Source: Marivibrio halodurans
GTDB taxonomy: Bacteria; Pseudomonadota; Alphaproteobacteria; UBA8366; Aestuariispiraceae
DNA length: 64,000 nucleotides
Assembly: GCF_017963645.1 (NCBI RefSeq)
Contig: NZ_JAGMWN010000007.1
Span: 62,001-126,000, forward strand
Direction: 5' to 3'
The notes beneath the pieces were generated by a model. That model searched no databases and was not told where the DNA came from. It saw nothing but the letters and a program-made list of their open reading frames with translations. Shown piece after piece: positions 33,656 to 42,307 of the stretch. Both the position numbers and the translations under genes were made by a program. Each line of letters begins with the position of its first letter. The first letter of the stretch is position 1.

Positions 33656-34816
33656 ATGCGAGGGATCATGCCATTCAGTCGCGTCGTGAGCACGCTTCCG
33701 GGCCGTTCGGGCGGGATCGTTCTCGCCATGCTGCTCGCTCTCGCGGCGTTCGCGGGGCCGATGGTCGGGCCGGCCGTGGCGCAGGAGGCCGCCGCCCAGG
33801 CGCAACCTCAGCCCGGACCGGAGGAGGCCGTGGGCGGCACCGTTCCGGGCGCCGCGCTGGGCACGACCAGCGATGCCGATTTCTGGCGTCAGATCCGGCG
33901 CGGGGTTAGCGGTGTCTCGCAACAGACGCATCAGGCCGGCGGCCGGTTGATTCAGTCGAGTGGCGACAACTGGCGTGCCGTGCGCAACGGCCCGGTCTCG
34001 CGCTATGGCGTTTGGTTGCTGATCGGCGCGGTGGCCTTGCTGGCGGTATTCTTCGCGCTGCGTGGGCGCATCCGGATCGAGCACGGCCCCGCCGGCACGA
34101 CGATCGAGCGGTTCGCCCCGATCGAGCGGGTGGCCCATTGGCTGACCGCCGGTTCCTTCGTGATCCTGGCGATTACCGGGCTCAACCTGCTCTATGGGCG
34201 CTATGTCCTGCCGCCGGTGATCGGCAAGGAAGCCTTCGCGGCGATCACGCTCGCCGGAAAATGGGCCCATAACTGGGTCGCTTTCGCCTTCATGGTGGGG
34301 CTGGTGATGATCTTCGTTCTCTGGGTCGTGCACAACATCCCGAGCCGCGTCGATCTCAAATGGTTCGCGCAGGGCGGTGGGCTCTTCTCCAAGGGCGTGC
34401 ATCCGCCGGCCCGGAAATTCAACGGCGGACAGAAGATCGTCTTCTGGGCCACCATCCTGGGTGGAGCCTCGCTCAGCCTGTCCGGCTGGGCATTGCTCGA
34501 CCCCTTCACCACGACGATGTTCGCCGATACCTTCGCGGCGTTGAACCTCGTCGGCTTCTCGCTCCCGACCGACCTCAGCCCGATGGACGAGCAGCAGCTC
34601 GCCCAGATATGGCATACCGTGGTGGCGCTGGTGATGATCGGCATCATCCTTGCCCATATCTATATCGGGTCGATCGGCATGGAGGGGGCCTTCGCCGCCA
34701 TGGGAAGCGGTCAGGTCGACCTCAACTGGGCACGCGAGCACCATAGCCTCTGGGTCGACGAGGTGCTGGAAAAGGAGCGCGACCGGCAACATGGGCACGC
34801 CCAACCGGCCGAATAG
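33656..34816 (+). CDS. fdhC: formate dehydrogenase cytochrome b556 (gamma) subunit
   Basis: A 386-residue membrane subunit. A signal-like helix (IVLAMLLALAAFAGPMVGPAVAQ) and a 70-residue periplasmic stretch come first, then four or five transmembrane helices of the FdnI type. Haem-ligand His candidates are in ERVAHWLTAGSFVILAITG, KWAHNWVAFAFMVG, and IWHTVVALVMIGIILAHIYIG; the last carries the quinone-site region. The extended N-terminus with GVSQQTHQAGGRLIQSSGDNWR is typical of alphaproteobacterial FdhC. It starts 17 bp after the lipoprotein gene and ends the operon, convergent with fdhD. Confidence 0.93.
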   Translation: MRGIMPFSRVVSTLPGRSGGIVLAMLLALAAFAGPMVGPAVAQEAAAQAQPQPGPEEAVGGTVPGAALGTTSDADFWRQIRRGVSGVSQQTHQAGGRLIQSSGDNWRAVRNGPVSRYGVWLLIGAVALLAVFFALRGRIRIEHGPAGTTIERFAPIERVAHWLTAGSFVILAITGLNLLYGRYVLPPVIGKEAFAAITLAGKWAHNWVAFAFMVGLVMIFVLWVVHNIPSRVDLKWFAQGGGLFSKGVHPPARKFNGGQKIVFWATILGGASLSLSGWALLDPFTTTMFADTFAALNLVGFSLPTDLSPMDEQQLAQIWHTVVALVMIGIILAHIYIGSIGMEGAFAAMGSGQVDLNWAREHHSLWVDEVLEKERDRQHGHAQPAE

Positions 34817-34856
34817 CGGGGTGGTCCATCACCGATAGGCGGGCGCGGCGTGGCGG

Positions 34857-35666
34857 TTATTCCACCACACGCTCACGGTGGGTGAAGACCTCGAACCCGT
34901 CGTTCCGGGCAAGGGCGACGAGGGTGATGCCCGCGCGCTCCGCCGTGCGCACGGCAAGCGCGGTCGGCGCGGAAACCGCGACCAGAACCGCTGCCCCCAG
35001 GACCGAGGCTTTCTGCACCATCTCCACCGATACGCGGCTCGTCAGCAGCAGCACACCCGGCGGGTCCCGTCGCTCCGCGCGGTAAACGGCGCCGACCAGC
35101 TTATCCAGCGCGTTATGGCGGCCGACATCCTCGCGCACCGCGACCATCCCCTCGCCGGGGCGCCAATAGCCCGCGGCGTGGACGGCCCGGGTTTCGGCAT
35201 GCAGTGTCTGGGCGGGGAACAATTCCGCCTGCGCGGCGATCAACTCGGCGCCCGTGAAACGGCCTTCGCCGTCGACGATGCGGTCGGTTTCATAGGTCGC
35301 TTCCTGCAGGCTTTCGATCCCGCATAGTCCGCATCCGGTCGGCCCGGCGATACGCCGCCGCCGGTCGCGGAAGCCGGCCGAGGCATCCTCATCCAGCCAG
35401 ATCCGCACATCGATTCCTTCATCGAAATGCGCGACCTCGATTTCCTTGATCTGATCGGGCGTGGTGATCTGCCGCTCGGTCAGGCTGAATCCGTGGGCAT
35501 AATCCTCAAGGTCGCGCGGCGTCGCCATCATGACGGCATGGGTCGTGCCGTTATAGGTCAAGGCGACGGCCGTCTCCTCCGGGATGCAGCGGCGCCCCGG
35601 GCCCGCGGCCGCGCGCTCGCGCCATGTCAGCGTATCGACCGTGAGGGATGTGCCCCGCATGTCCAT
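34857..35666 (-). CDS. fdhD: formate dehydrogenase accessory sulfurtransferase
   Basis: A 269-residue FdhD, which hands sulfur from the IscS desulfurase to the molybdopterin cofactor of FdhA. ATG 35666 (MDMRGTSLTVDTLTW) follows GAAGGACAG. Seen: PEETAVALTYNGTTHAVMMATPRDLEDYAHGFSLTE, the Cys pair in TGCGLCGIESLQEA (about residues 112-121), FPAQTLHAETRAVHAAGYW, VAVREDVGRHNALDKLVGA and LLLTSRVSVEMVQKASVLGAAVLVAVSAPTALAVRTAERAGITLVALAR. All hallmarks are intact. It faces the fdh operon tail to tail; a 205-bp inverted-repeat element separates it from the HTH regulator upstream. Confidence 0.95.
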   Translation of the reverse strand: MDMRGTSLTVDTLTWRERAAAGPGRRCIPEETAVALTYNGTTHAVMMATPRDLEDYAHGFSLTERQITTPDQIKEIEVAHFDEGIDVRIWLDEDASAGFRDRRRRIAGPTGCGLCGIESLQEATYETDRIVDGEGRFTGAELIAAQAELFPAQTLHAETRAVHAAGYWRPGEGMVAVREDVGRHNALDKLVGAVYRAERRDPPGVLLLTSRVSVEMVQKASVLGAAVLVAVSAPTALAVRTAERAGITLVALARNDGFEVFTHRERVVE

Positions 35667-35803
35667 CTGTCCTTCGATTCCCCGCGACCGGGCCAAGGCG
35701 TGCCGACCGGGGGTAGGCCCAACGCCCCGATGATAGCGTGCGTTTCCAAGGCTGAACATGGGCCGTCACGGGGGATGCGCAACCCTGTTCCCGTCCGGAT
35801 GGA

Positions 35804-35806
35804 TTA
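35804..35806. repeat. target duplication TTA, left copy
   Basis: TTA directly before the left inverted arm; the right copy is at 36012-36014, where it forms the stop codon of the HTH/PBP-like regulator (TAA on the minus strand). Confidence 0.55.
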
Positions 35807-36011
35807 TACCAAATCTTGTTGATCGCGCCTCATGTGGATCGCGTTCGGCTTTCCCTTGAACGGACGGAGGTGGGCAGGAAGGGCGCGCCCCTCCCGGGCC
35901 CTCGAACGGCGTCGCCCGCGCCTCTCGATGCCCCGCATCGCCATGGTACGCGCGCCCAGCCGAGAACCCGGGAGGGACGTCCCCATGGGTCGTGATCAAC
36001 AAGATTTGGTA
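35807..36011. mobile_element. MITE-like 205-bp element with terminal inverted repeats
   Basis: TACCAAATCTTGTTGATC (35807-35824) and its perfect reverse complement (35994-36011) bound a 205-bp segment. The arms continue imperfectly for about 13 more bases (GCGCCTCATGTGG against ACGACCCATGGGG). TTA flanks both ends as a 3-bp target duplication. The inside is GC-rich with no convincing gene. It lies between fdhD and the HTH/PBP-like regulator and its right end meets that gene's stop codon. The AT-rich arms in GC-rich surroundings suggest a non-autonomous mobile element; a structured RNA or dimer-binding site is the alternative. Confidence 0.65.
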
Positions 36012-36986
36012 TTATTCGTCGAGGAGGCCCGCATTGCCGTTGAAATGGACGGTGCCGAACCCGCCGATCTCGTAGCCGGTCAGGCGCTTCGCCCGCTCCT
36101 TGAATTCCACCGTCCGGGCGAAGGCGATGAGCCGCTGGGCCGGCGGTTCGAACCATTCCCGATGCCAGATCAGAAGATCGAAGCGTTCCTTGGTGACCGG
36201 GATGAAGGGCAGGGCGAATTGTCGCGCGACGCAACGCAGGCCGAAGGCGACGTCCGCCTCCTCCTCCCGCACGCGCAGGACGGCGTCCTGTTCGCTGCGC
36301 GAGGGTTTCAGGAAGATGCAGTCGTCGGCGTCGACCCCGTGCCGGGCCATCTCCCGATCGAACAGGATGCGGCTGCCGGCGCCTTCCTGACGGATGGCGA
36401 TCCGCCGCCCCCGGATGTCGGAGAACTCCCGGATCGTCTGGCGGTCTTCCTCGCGCATGATGAGGCCGCGATCGCGCCATGCCCATTCGATCAGGGCCAC
36501 GCCGTGGTTCTCGAACCGCCCCGTCACCGATGGTCCGTTCCAACGGGCGTCCGCGTTTCCAGCCGTGCCGCCGGCCGCCCCGCTATTGGCCGCATCGGGG
36601 ATATGGACGCCCGCGATCACGCCTTCCGCGTTGGCGAAACGCTCGACGCCGTCGCGGCTGCCGTCGAGGAAGGTGGCGAGGCCGGAGTTCGATTCCCGTA
36701 TCGCCCATTCGAGCAACGGGTCGTGGCTGCCGAGCAACACATTGGGCGGCGCCGCTCGACGCCGCACCTCGGCATTGTTGCCGTGGCTCTCCAGCCAATG
36801 GTGGATGGCCTCGCGGTTGAACAGCCATTTTCCGAAGGCGCGCGTTCCGGGGATCTCGCCCGACGCGGCCATGTCGTAGATCTTGCGCTCCTGAACGTGG
36901 AGCAGGGCGGCGACCTGCTTCGTCGTCAGGAAGATGTCCGACAGGTCGTCGTCCTTCGATCGATCGAGCAGGGCCTTTGAGCGCAT
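36012..36986 (-). CDS. HTH (excisionase-type) regulator with periplasmic-binding-like domain
   Basis: A 324-residue cytosolic regulator. Residues ~15-70 are an excisionase/MerR-like helix-turn-helix (LSDIFLTTKQVAALLHVQERKIYDMAASGEIPGTRAFGKWLFNREAIHHWLE). The rest looks like the PBP_like ligand domain (PF12727 type): NVLLGSHDPLLEWAIRESNSGLATFLDGS, GVIAGVHIPD, RGRRIAIRQEGAGSRILFDREMARHGVD, EADVAFGLRCVARQFALPFIPVTKERFDLLIWHREWFEPP. Such domains are homologous to molybdate/tungstate-type binding proteins, and with fdhD next door the ligand may be molybdate or tungstate, to match Fdh expression to metal supply. The ligand is inference. Its stop codon coincides with a mobile element end. Confidence 0.8.
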   Translation of the reverse strand: MRSKALLDRSKDDDLSDIFLTTKQVAALLHVQERKIYDMAASGEIPGTRAFGKWLFNREAIHHWLESHGNNAEVRRRAAPPNVLLGSHDPLLEWAIRESNSGLATFLDGSRDGVERFANAEGVIAGVHIPDAANSGAAGGTAGNADARWNGPSVTGRFENHGVALIEWAWRDRGLIMREEDRQTIREFSDIRGRRIAIRQEGAGSRILFDREMARHGVDADDCIFLKPSRSEQDAVLRVREEEADVAFGLRCVARQFALPFIPVTKERFDLLIWHREWFEPPAQRLIAFARTVEFKERAKRLTGYEIGGFGTVHFNGNAGLLDE

Positions 36987-37114
36987 TGCCGTGTGGTCCG
37001 GACGTGGAACGGTGTCGCCCTACCTACCCCCTCGCCCCACGAACGGCAAGACGGCGCGCCCGCGCGGGCAGTCCCGGTCGGAGGCGGAAATCCGCGCGGG
37101 CGGTGGCCGCCGGC

Positions 37115-37597
37115 TCAGAGCTTCGCCAGCACCGCTTCGGCGGAGGAGACGGAGAAATCGCCCGGCTCCTCGACCGCGAGATAGGTCACCGTGCCGTCCT
37201 CGACGATCATGGCGAAGCGCTGGCCGCGCATGCCGAGGCCGCGTTCGATCAGATCGAGTTCGAGGCCGAGCGCGGTGGTGAACTTCGCCGAGCCGTCGGC
37301 CAGCATGTCGACCTTGCCGCCCGCGCCCTGATCCTTTGCCCAGGCGCCCATCACGAAGGGATCGTTGACCGACAGGCAGGCGACGGCATCCACGCCCTTC
37401 GCCTTGATCGCGTCGATATTCCCGATGAAGCCGGGCAGGTGCTTGGCCGAGCAGGTCGGCGTGAAGGCGCCGGGGACGGAGAAGACGACAACCTTCTTGC
37501 CCGCGAAATACTTCGCGGGGTCCACGGGCTCCGGCCCGTCCGCGCCCATCGTCATAAGCCCGACGGCCGGAATCTTATCGCCTACTTGAATGGCCAT
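37115..37597 (-). CDS. peroxiredoxin, Prx5-type
   Basis: A 160-residue thiol peroxidase. The peroxidatic Cys is in VPGAFTPTCSAKHLPGF (residue ~49), matching the Prx5 P-x-x-x-T-x-x-C form; a second Cys in VACLSVNDPFVM (~73) is at the place found in bacterial Prx5. End block RGQRFAMIVEDGTVTYLAVEEPGDFSVSSAEAVL is typical. It reduces peroxides using glutathione/glutaredoxin or thioredoxin. In many alphaproteobacteria this gene follows rnhA; here it lies 20 kb away from the ispH-thrB-rnhA block. It precedes the DsbD-like gene on the same strand but is separated by 130 bp. Confidence 0.93.
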   Translation of the reverse strand: MAIQVGDKIPAVGLMTMGADGPEPVDPAKYFAGKKVVVFSVPGAFTPTCSAKHLPGFIGNIDAIKAKGVDAVACLSVNDPFVMGAWAKDQGAGGKVDMLADGSAKFTTALGLELDLIERGLGMRGQRFAMIVEDGTVTYLAVEEPGDFSVSSAEAVLAKL

Positions 37598-37729
37598 GGC
37601 AGTTCGTCTCCCTCGTCTTTCCTGTCGTTGCGGACGGCGGACCGCCGCCGCGTCGCGATGCGGAAGGCATAATGGGTGCGCCCCCGGGCAAAGTCCAGGG
37701 ACGCCACTTCCCCCGGCGGGCGGCCATTA

Positions 37730-40033
37730 TTACCGTCCGGCCAGCAGGGGATCGGCGCCGGCGGCGGCCGCCGCCTCCAGCACGTCCGTCTCGCTCAACA
37801 ATTCCGGCAGCGTCACGCCCGAGGGCGCGTCGGGGCCGTAGACCGCGTTGAAGGGGATGCCGTAGCGCCCGAAGCTCGCCAGATAGTCGGCGATCGCCGG
37901 GTCGGGACGGGTCCAGTCCGCGCGCATGGCCACGACCTCCGGGCCGGAAAGCCACTCGGCGACCGTCCCGCGCTCCACCACCGTCTTCTTGTTCCATTGG
38001 CAGGTGACGCACCAGTCGGCGGTAACGTCGACGAAGACCGTGCGCCCGGCCGCGACATGGTCGGCGATCGCGGCGCGGTCGAAGGCGATCCATTCGATGC
38101 GGTCGTCACCGGCGCCGTCCGCCTGGCCCGCGGTCGCCGGCATGTCGCCGCGCACCCCGTGCCCTATGGTTAGCGGATAGATGACCGTCAGGAAGGCCAA
38201 CACCGCCGACAACGGCCAGGCGAAACGGGCGAGGCGCGATCCCTGCACCCGCTTCGCGCCCAGCACGATGCCGGCCAGCCCGGCCATCATGCCGATGGCG
38301 GCGGCCGATTCCGCGCCGATCGTCATCCGCAGGATGTCGAGCAGCCAGAGCGCCGTGCCGACCAGCGCCAGCGCCAGCACCCGCCGCAACCAGATCATCC
38401 AGGGGCCGGGCCGGGGCAGCAGACGGGCGATTCCCGGCATGGCCGCCACCGCCAGATAGGGCGCGGCCAATCCGATGCCGAGCGTGAGGAAAACGGCCAG
38501 GATTTCCTCCGCCCCCCGGCTCAAGGCGAAGCCCACGGCCGTGCCCAGGAATGGCGCGGAACAGGGCGTGGCCAAAAGCGTCGCGAAGGCGCCGGTCACG
38601 AAATCCCCGGAATAGCCGCGACCTTGCCCCGCCCGGGCCGCGTGGTCGGTGACCGCGCCGGGCAGGCGGAATTCGAACAGGCCCAGAAGATTGCAGGTGA
38701 ACAGCACCAGCAACGCCACCATGAAGGCAAGGAAGACCGGTTGCTGGAACTGGATTCCCCACCCCACCGTCAACCCCGCCGTCTTGACCGCGATCGCGGC
38801 CACGGCGAGCACCAGGAAGGAGACGATAATGCCCGCGGCCGAGGCAAGGAATCCGAAGCGAACCTCCTGCCGCGTGGCGCCGGATTTCGATACCGCGCCC
38901 ATCAGCTTGAGCGACAGCACCGGCAGCACGCAGGGCATGAGGTTGAGGATCAACCCGCCGATCAGCGCGAAACCGATCACGGTCCAAAAGCCGAGCGATG
39001 GGGGGGGCACCGCCGACGCCTCTCCGCTCGTCGGCTCGATCGCATCCAGGAAGCGTTCGCCGGGGGAGGCTTCCTCGCCGCCCGGCGTCGGGGTCAGCAC
39101 CGCTTCCACCGCCCGGGCGCCGTCGATCAGGGTCAGGGTAAGCGGTTGGTCGGCAAGCGCCTCCGCCGTCGCACCGCCGCCTGGGATGCTCAGGCGCGCA
39201 CCGTGACCGCCGGGGTCGATCCGGGTGTCCGCGCGGCCGAACCAACTTCCCGCCGGCCCCTCGACCAGCAATTCCATCGGGGTGTCGTCGAAATCGGTCG
39301 TGGAACGCGCCGCGACGCGCAGCGTCAATGCCGGCCGGTGCGGTCCCTGGACGGTGTCCCCGGTGGGCGTGGCCGGGGCGATGCGCGCCGATTCGATGGA
39401 AAGGCCGCCGGGCGTATCCGCCGCGCCGCCGCGTTGCTTGACCGGGACGGCCGCGCGGTACTTGTCGATCAGATGCGCGCCGGGCGTCCCATGCGCGGCG
39501 CCGGCCGGCAGGTCGATCGACAGGGCCGCGTCGTAGGGGATGCAGATGTCCTTGCAGGTCAGGTAATTGACCGTCCCGGCAAGACGCACGGCCTCCCCCG
39601 GGCGTTCCGGCGTCAGGGTGATCGGCAGGACCACCTCGTCGCCATAACCGAAGGTCTGCATCTCGAAGATGGTGAAGCGTTCCGGCGCGGGCCAGGCGAT
39701 TTCCGTCGCCGCGACATTGCGGCTGTCGCTCCAATCCGGGCGCGGCGGGAAACCGGCGTCACCCGGGCTGCGCCAATAGATCTTCCAGCCGGGCTGAAGC
39801 TGGAATTCCAGGCCGAGCTTCAAGGTCTCGCCCTCGCCCACCTTGTCGACGGCGGCGATCAGCCGAACCGACCCCTGGTCCGTATCGAACCAGGGGCCCG
39901 TGCCGTCCGTGCCCTGGGCCCGCGCGTCCGGGATCGCGAGGGTAAGCAGCGCGACCAGGGCCGCAAGGACCGGAAGCAGCCCGCGGCGTGGCGCGGAACC
40001 GGAGAGGCGATGGCGTGTCATGGCGTCATTCAT
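37730..40033 (-). CDS. DsbD/ScsB-family protein-disulfide reductase
   Basis: A 767-residue membrane electron carrier. A signal peptide (GLLPVLAALVALLTLAIPDARAQ) leads into a long periplasmic domain of the ScsB type (GTVNYLTCKDICIPYDAALSIDLP, with a Cys pair). The core has about eight transmembrane segments with the two membrane Cys in NLMPCVLPVLSLKLMG and LATPCSAPFLGTAVGFAL. A C-terminal thioredoxin domain ends with FVDVTADWCVTCQWNKKTV (CxxC). It moves reducing power from cytosolic thioredoxin to periplasmic partners. ATG 40033 (MNDAMTRHRLSG) is chosen; 40021 is possible. It is divergent from yqgE across a region with a spaced inverted repeat. Confidence 0.9.
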   Translation of the reverse strand: MNDAMTRHRLSGSAPRRGLLPVLAALVALLTLAIPDARAQGTDGTGPWFDTDQGSVRLIAAVDKVGEGETLKLGLEFQLQPGWKIYWRSPGDAGFPPRPDWSDSRNVAATEIAWPAPERFTIFEMQTFGYGDEVVLPITLTPERPGEAVRLAGTVNYLTCKDICIPYDAALSIDLPAGAAHGTPGAHLIDKYRAAVPVKQRGGAADTPGGLSIESARIAPATPTGDTVQGPHRPALTLRVAARSTTDFDDTPMELLVEGPAGSWFGRADTRIDPGGHGARLSIPGGGATAEALADQPLTLTLIDGARAVEAVLTPTPGGEEASPGERFLDAIEPTSGEASAVPPPSLGFWTVIGFALIGGLILNLMPCVLPVLSLKLMGAVSKSGATRQEVRFGFLASAAGIIVSFLVLAVAAIAVKTAGLTVGWGIQFQQPVFLAFMVALLVLFTCNLLGLFEFRLPGAVTDHAARAGQGRGYSGDFVTGAFATLLATPCSAPFLGTAVGFALSRGAEEILAVFLTLGIGLAAPYLAVAAMPGIARLLPRPGPWMIWLRRVLALALVGTALWLLDILRMTIGAESAAAIGMMAGLAGIVLGAKRVQGSRLARFAWPLSAVLAFLTVIYPLTIGHGVRGDMPATAGQADGAGDDRIEWIAFDRAAIADHVAAGRTVFVDVTADWCVTCQWNKKTVVERGTVAEWLSGPEVVAMRADWTRPDPAIADYLASFGRYGIPFNAVYGPDAPSGVTLPELLSETDVLEAAAAAGADPLLAGR

Positions 40034-40062
40034 CTTCCCGGGAACGGAGGAGATCAACCCCA

Positions 40063-40096
40063 TTCCCCTATCGTCTTGCCTACCTATATAGGGGAA
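40063..40096. promoter_or_regulatory. spaced inverted repeat between dsbD-like and yqgE
   Basis: TTCCCCTAT (40063-40071) and ATAGGGGAA (40088-40096) form a perfect 9-bp inverted repeat with a 16-bp spacer in the 207-bp divergent promoter region. The right arm overlaps the palindrome CCTATATAGG (40083-40092). The form suggests a dimer-binding operator; the regulator is unknown. Confidence 0.5.
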
Positions 40097-40240
40097 AGCA
40101 CCGGCGGGCGCCCCGATCCGGATGATCAAATTCGTGCGACCGCTGGTCGCGCGGATAGTCGGGGGGTGTCCGCGCTGGCTTGCATCGCCGAGAAACTGTT
40201 AGACTCCCGATACCCGTTCCAGGAAGAGGTCACGGATTTC

Positions 40241-40819
40241 ATGGCAAGCTCCGCCAAGACCCATTCCGGTTATCTTACCGGCCAGCTTCTGGTCGCGATG
40301 CCGGCGATGACCGATCCGCGCTTTCAACGCGCCGTCATCTATATGTGCCTGCACAACGCGGAAGGGGCGATGGGGTTGGTGATCAACCGCTTGGTGGATT
40401 CCCTGACCTTCGACGAGTTGCTGGAGCAACTCGACCTCGGCCGGTCCGATACGCATGAGGAAATCCGCGTCCATTTCGGCGGGCCGGTGGAGAGCGGGCG
40501 GGGCTTCGTCCTGCATTCGACCGACTATCAGCAGGATGCGACGGTGGATATGGAGAACGGGATCGGTCTGACCGCGACCATAGATATCCTGCGCGATATC
40601 GCGCGCGGCTCCGGCCCGCAGGCGCAGTTGCTGGCGCTCGGCTATGCCGGATGGGGGCCGGGGCAACTCGACAGCGAAATCCAGGAGAATGCCTGGCTGC
40701 ATGTCCCGGCGGAGCCGAGCCTGGTCTTCAACGACCGGTTGGACGAGAAATGGGATCAGGCGATCGCGCGCCTCGGCTTCGACCCGTCGCTGCTGTCCTC
40801 CGATGCCGGGCGGGCGTGA
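40241..40819 (+). CDS. YqgE/AlgH family protein
   Basis: A 192-residue protein starting at ATG 40241 after AGGAAGAGG. UPF0301 hallmarks: SGYLTGQLLVAMPAMTDPRFQRAVIYMCLHNAEGAMGLVINRLVD, VHFGGPVESGRGFVLHSTDY, and ALGYAGWGPGQLDSEIQENAWLHVPAE. The protein is cytosolic, of unknown biochemical role (AlgH was named from alginate production in Pseudomonas). Complete and unremarkable. It stands alone between the DsbD-like gene (divergent) and a LysE-type exporter (convergent). Confidence 0.93.
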   Translation: MASSAKTHSGYLTGQLLVAMPAMTDPRFQRAVIYMCLHNAEGAMGLVINRLVDSLTFDELLEQLDLGRSDTHEEIRVHFGGPVESGRGFVLHSTDYQQDATVDMENGIGLTATIDILRDIARGSGPQAQLLALGYAGWGPGQLDSEIQENAWLHVPAEPSLVFNDRLDEKWDQAIARLGFDPSLLSSDAGRA

Positions 40820-40841
40820 TCGGGGCCGGCGCGCGTGGCGT

Positions 40842-41453
40842 CTATCCCGGCGCCACGATCCAATAGACCGTCACCACCAATAAGGCCGCCATCGCGCGGT
40901 TGAACCACAGGCGCCGGTTACCCTCCGCCAGGAAGCGGCCGATCGCGATGCCGAACAGGGTCCATGTCGCGACGCAGGCAAGGCTGATCGGCCCGTGGAT
41001 CGCCAGCATCATTCCGACATCGACCGCGAGATCCAAGGTGCCGCCCGCCGGGTCCGGCGCCATGAAGCTCGCCGGCATGGTGAGCGCCATCGCCCAGGCC
41101 TTGGGGTTCAGCCACTGGAAAAGGGAGGCTTCGAGAAAGGTGAGCGGCTTCCCCCGCCCATCGCTTTTCGCCGGCGCCGCCGTGGCGATTCGGTAGGCGA
41201 GATAGAGCAGATAGGCACCGCCCGCGACGCGCAATATGTCATGGAGCGTCGGCATCTCGCGAATGACCGCGCCGAGACCGGCCGACACGACCGTCAGCAT
41301 GAACATGAAGCCCAGCACCACGCCCATCAGATGCGGCAGCGTCCGCCGCCAGCCGAAATTGGCACCGGACGCGGCCAGCATGAGGTTGTTCGGGCCGGGC
41401 GTGATCGAGCCCGCGAACGAGAAGCTCGCGAGTGGCAGATAGGCGACGGACAT
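40842..41453 (-). CDS. LysE/RhtB-family amino acid exporter
   Basis: A 203-residue inner-membrane protein with about six hydrophobic segments. The family's start is clear: SFAGSITPGPNNLMLAASGANFGWRRTLPHLMGVVLGF, and the middle has GGAYLLYLAYRIA and FLEASLFQWLNPKAWAMALT. Family members export lysine, homoserine, threonine or related compounds; the substrate cannot be read from sequence. AAAGGATCC lies before ATG 41453. It ends 22 bp from the convergent yqgE. Confidence 0.9.
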   Translation of the reverse strand: MSVAYLPLASFSFAGSITPGPNNLMLAASGANFGWRRTLPHLMGVVLGFMFMLTVVSAGLGAVIREMPTLHDILRVAGGAYLLYLAYRIATAAPAKSDGRGKPLTFLEASLFQWLNPKAWAMALTMPASFMAPDPAGGTLDLAVDVGMMLAIHGPISLACVATWTLFGIAIGRFLAEGNRRLWFNRAMAALLVVTVYWIVAPG

Positions 41454-41589
41454 TGCGCGGATCCTTTCGGGACCGACAGCGCGCGGACGAACCGACGCTA
41501 TCGCGCCACCCGTTAAGGGTCAACGTGACTGACATATTCTGGGAGCGCCTTGGGAGGGTATATTCTTCGGCGGAAGGGGGGGGTAGGCG

Positions 41590-42291
41590 TCAATCCTCGC
41601 CAAGGAGGTTGCCGCGCACCGTGATCAGATGGGCACGCATGGCGGCACGCGCGCGCTCCCCATCATGATCGCGGATGGCGGCGACCAGATCGCTGTGTTG
41701 CGTGTCATAGCGCGCCCGGGTCTCGGCGGTGACGCTGCGTTTCTTGAGCTGATACCAGGCCGGTTCGTCCCGCACAGCGTTTATCGCGAGGCAATAGTCG
41801 ATCAAGACCCCGTTTCGCGCCGCCTCGAAGACGGCGAGATGGAGCTTCGCGTCCCAATATTCGAATTCGGCAAGACCGCGCGCGGATAAGCTGTTCCGCA
41901 GTGCCTCGGAAAGCCGTGCGATTTCCTCCGCGTTGGCGCGGGTGGCGGCCAGGGCGGCGACCTGCGGTTCGATGATGAGGCGGACCTCCATCAGGTCGGC
42001 GGGGGAAGCCTCCCGCATGTGGCGGCCGGTCGCGAGACGACCGAGACCGGCGATCCCGGGGGCCGTCGCCTCGCGCACGAAGGTTCCCTGACCGACTCGC
42101 CGTTCCAGCAGCCCTTCGGCCGTCAGCCGGTCGAGTGCTTGGCGCAACGTGTTGCGCGCGACCCCGCATTCTTCCGCGAGCGCTCGTTCGGTCGGCAGTT
42201 GCGTGCCGGCGGGCCATTCCCCGCCATGCAGCTTGCCGAGCAGACCTTCATAGATGCCGGCGGCAGCGCGGCCCAGGACGATTTTATTCAT
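41590..42291 (-). CDS. GntR-family (FadR subfamily) regulator
   Basis: A 233-residue regulator. The winged helix is at residues 8-75 (IYEGLLGKLHGGEWPAGTQLPTERALAEECGVARNTLRQALDRLTAEGLLERRVGQGTFV), followed by an FCD helical effector domain (MEVRLIIEPQVAALAATRANAEEIARL...FEYWDAKLHLAVFEAARNGVL...HSDLVAAIRDHDGERARAAMRAHL) with the usual metal/carboxylate-binding Asp and His positions. It is divergent from the fumarylacetoacetase-family gene; four TGAACCA half-sites lie between them, so it most likely represses both itself and the long catabolic/transport series downstream. The inducer is probably an organic acid from that pathway. Confidence 0.9.
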   Translation of the reverse strand: MNKIVLGRAAAGIYEGLLGKLHGGEWPAGTQLPTERALAEECGVARNTLRQALDRLTAEGLLERRVGQGTFVREATAPGIAGLGRLATGRHMREASPADLMEVRLIIEPQVAALAATRANAEEIARLSEALRNSLSARGLAEFEYWDAKLHLAVFEAARNGVLIDYCLAINAVRDEPAWYQLKKRSVTAETRARYDTQHSDLVAAIRDHDGERARAAMRAHLITVRGNLLGED

Positions 42292-42307
42292 GGGCTCCTC
42301 TTTTCAA

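Noticed and set aside
38624-40819. A 731-codon plus-strand frame running into yqgE
   Set aside because: Most of it is antisense to the DsbD-like gene, whose Cys motifs and membrane segments are plain; only the last 193 codons from ATG 40241 are YqgE.
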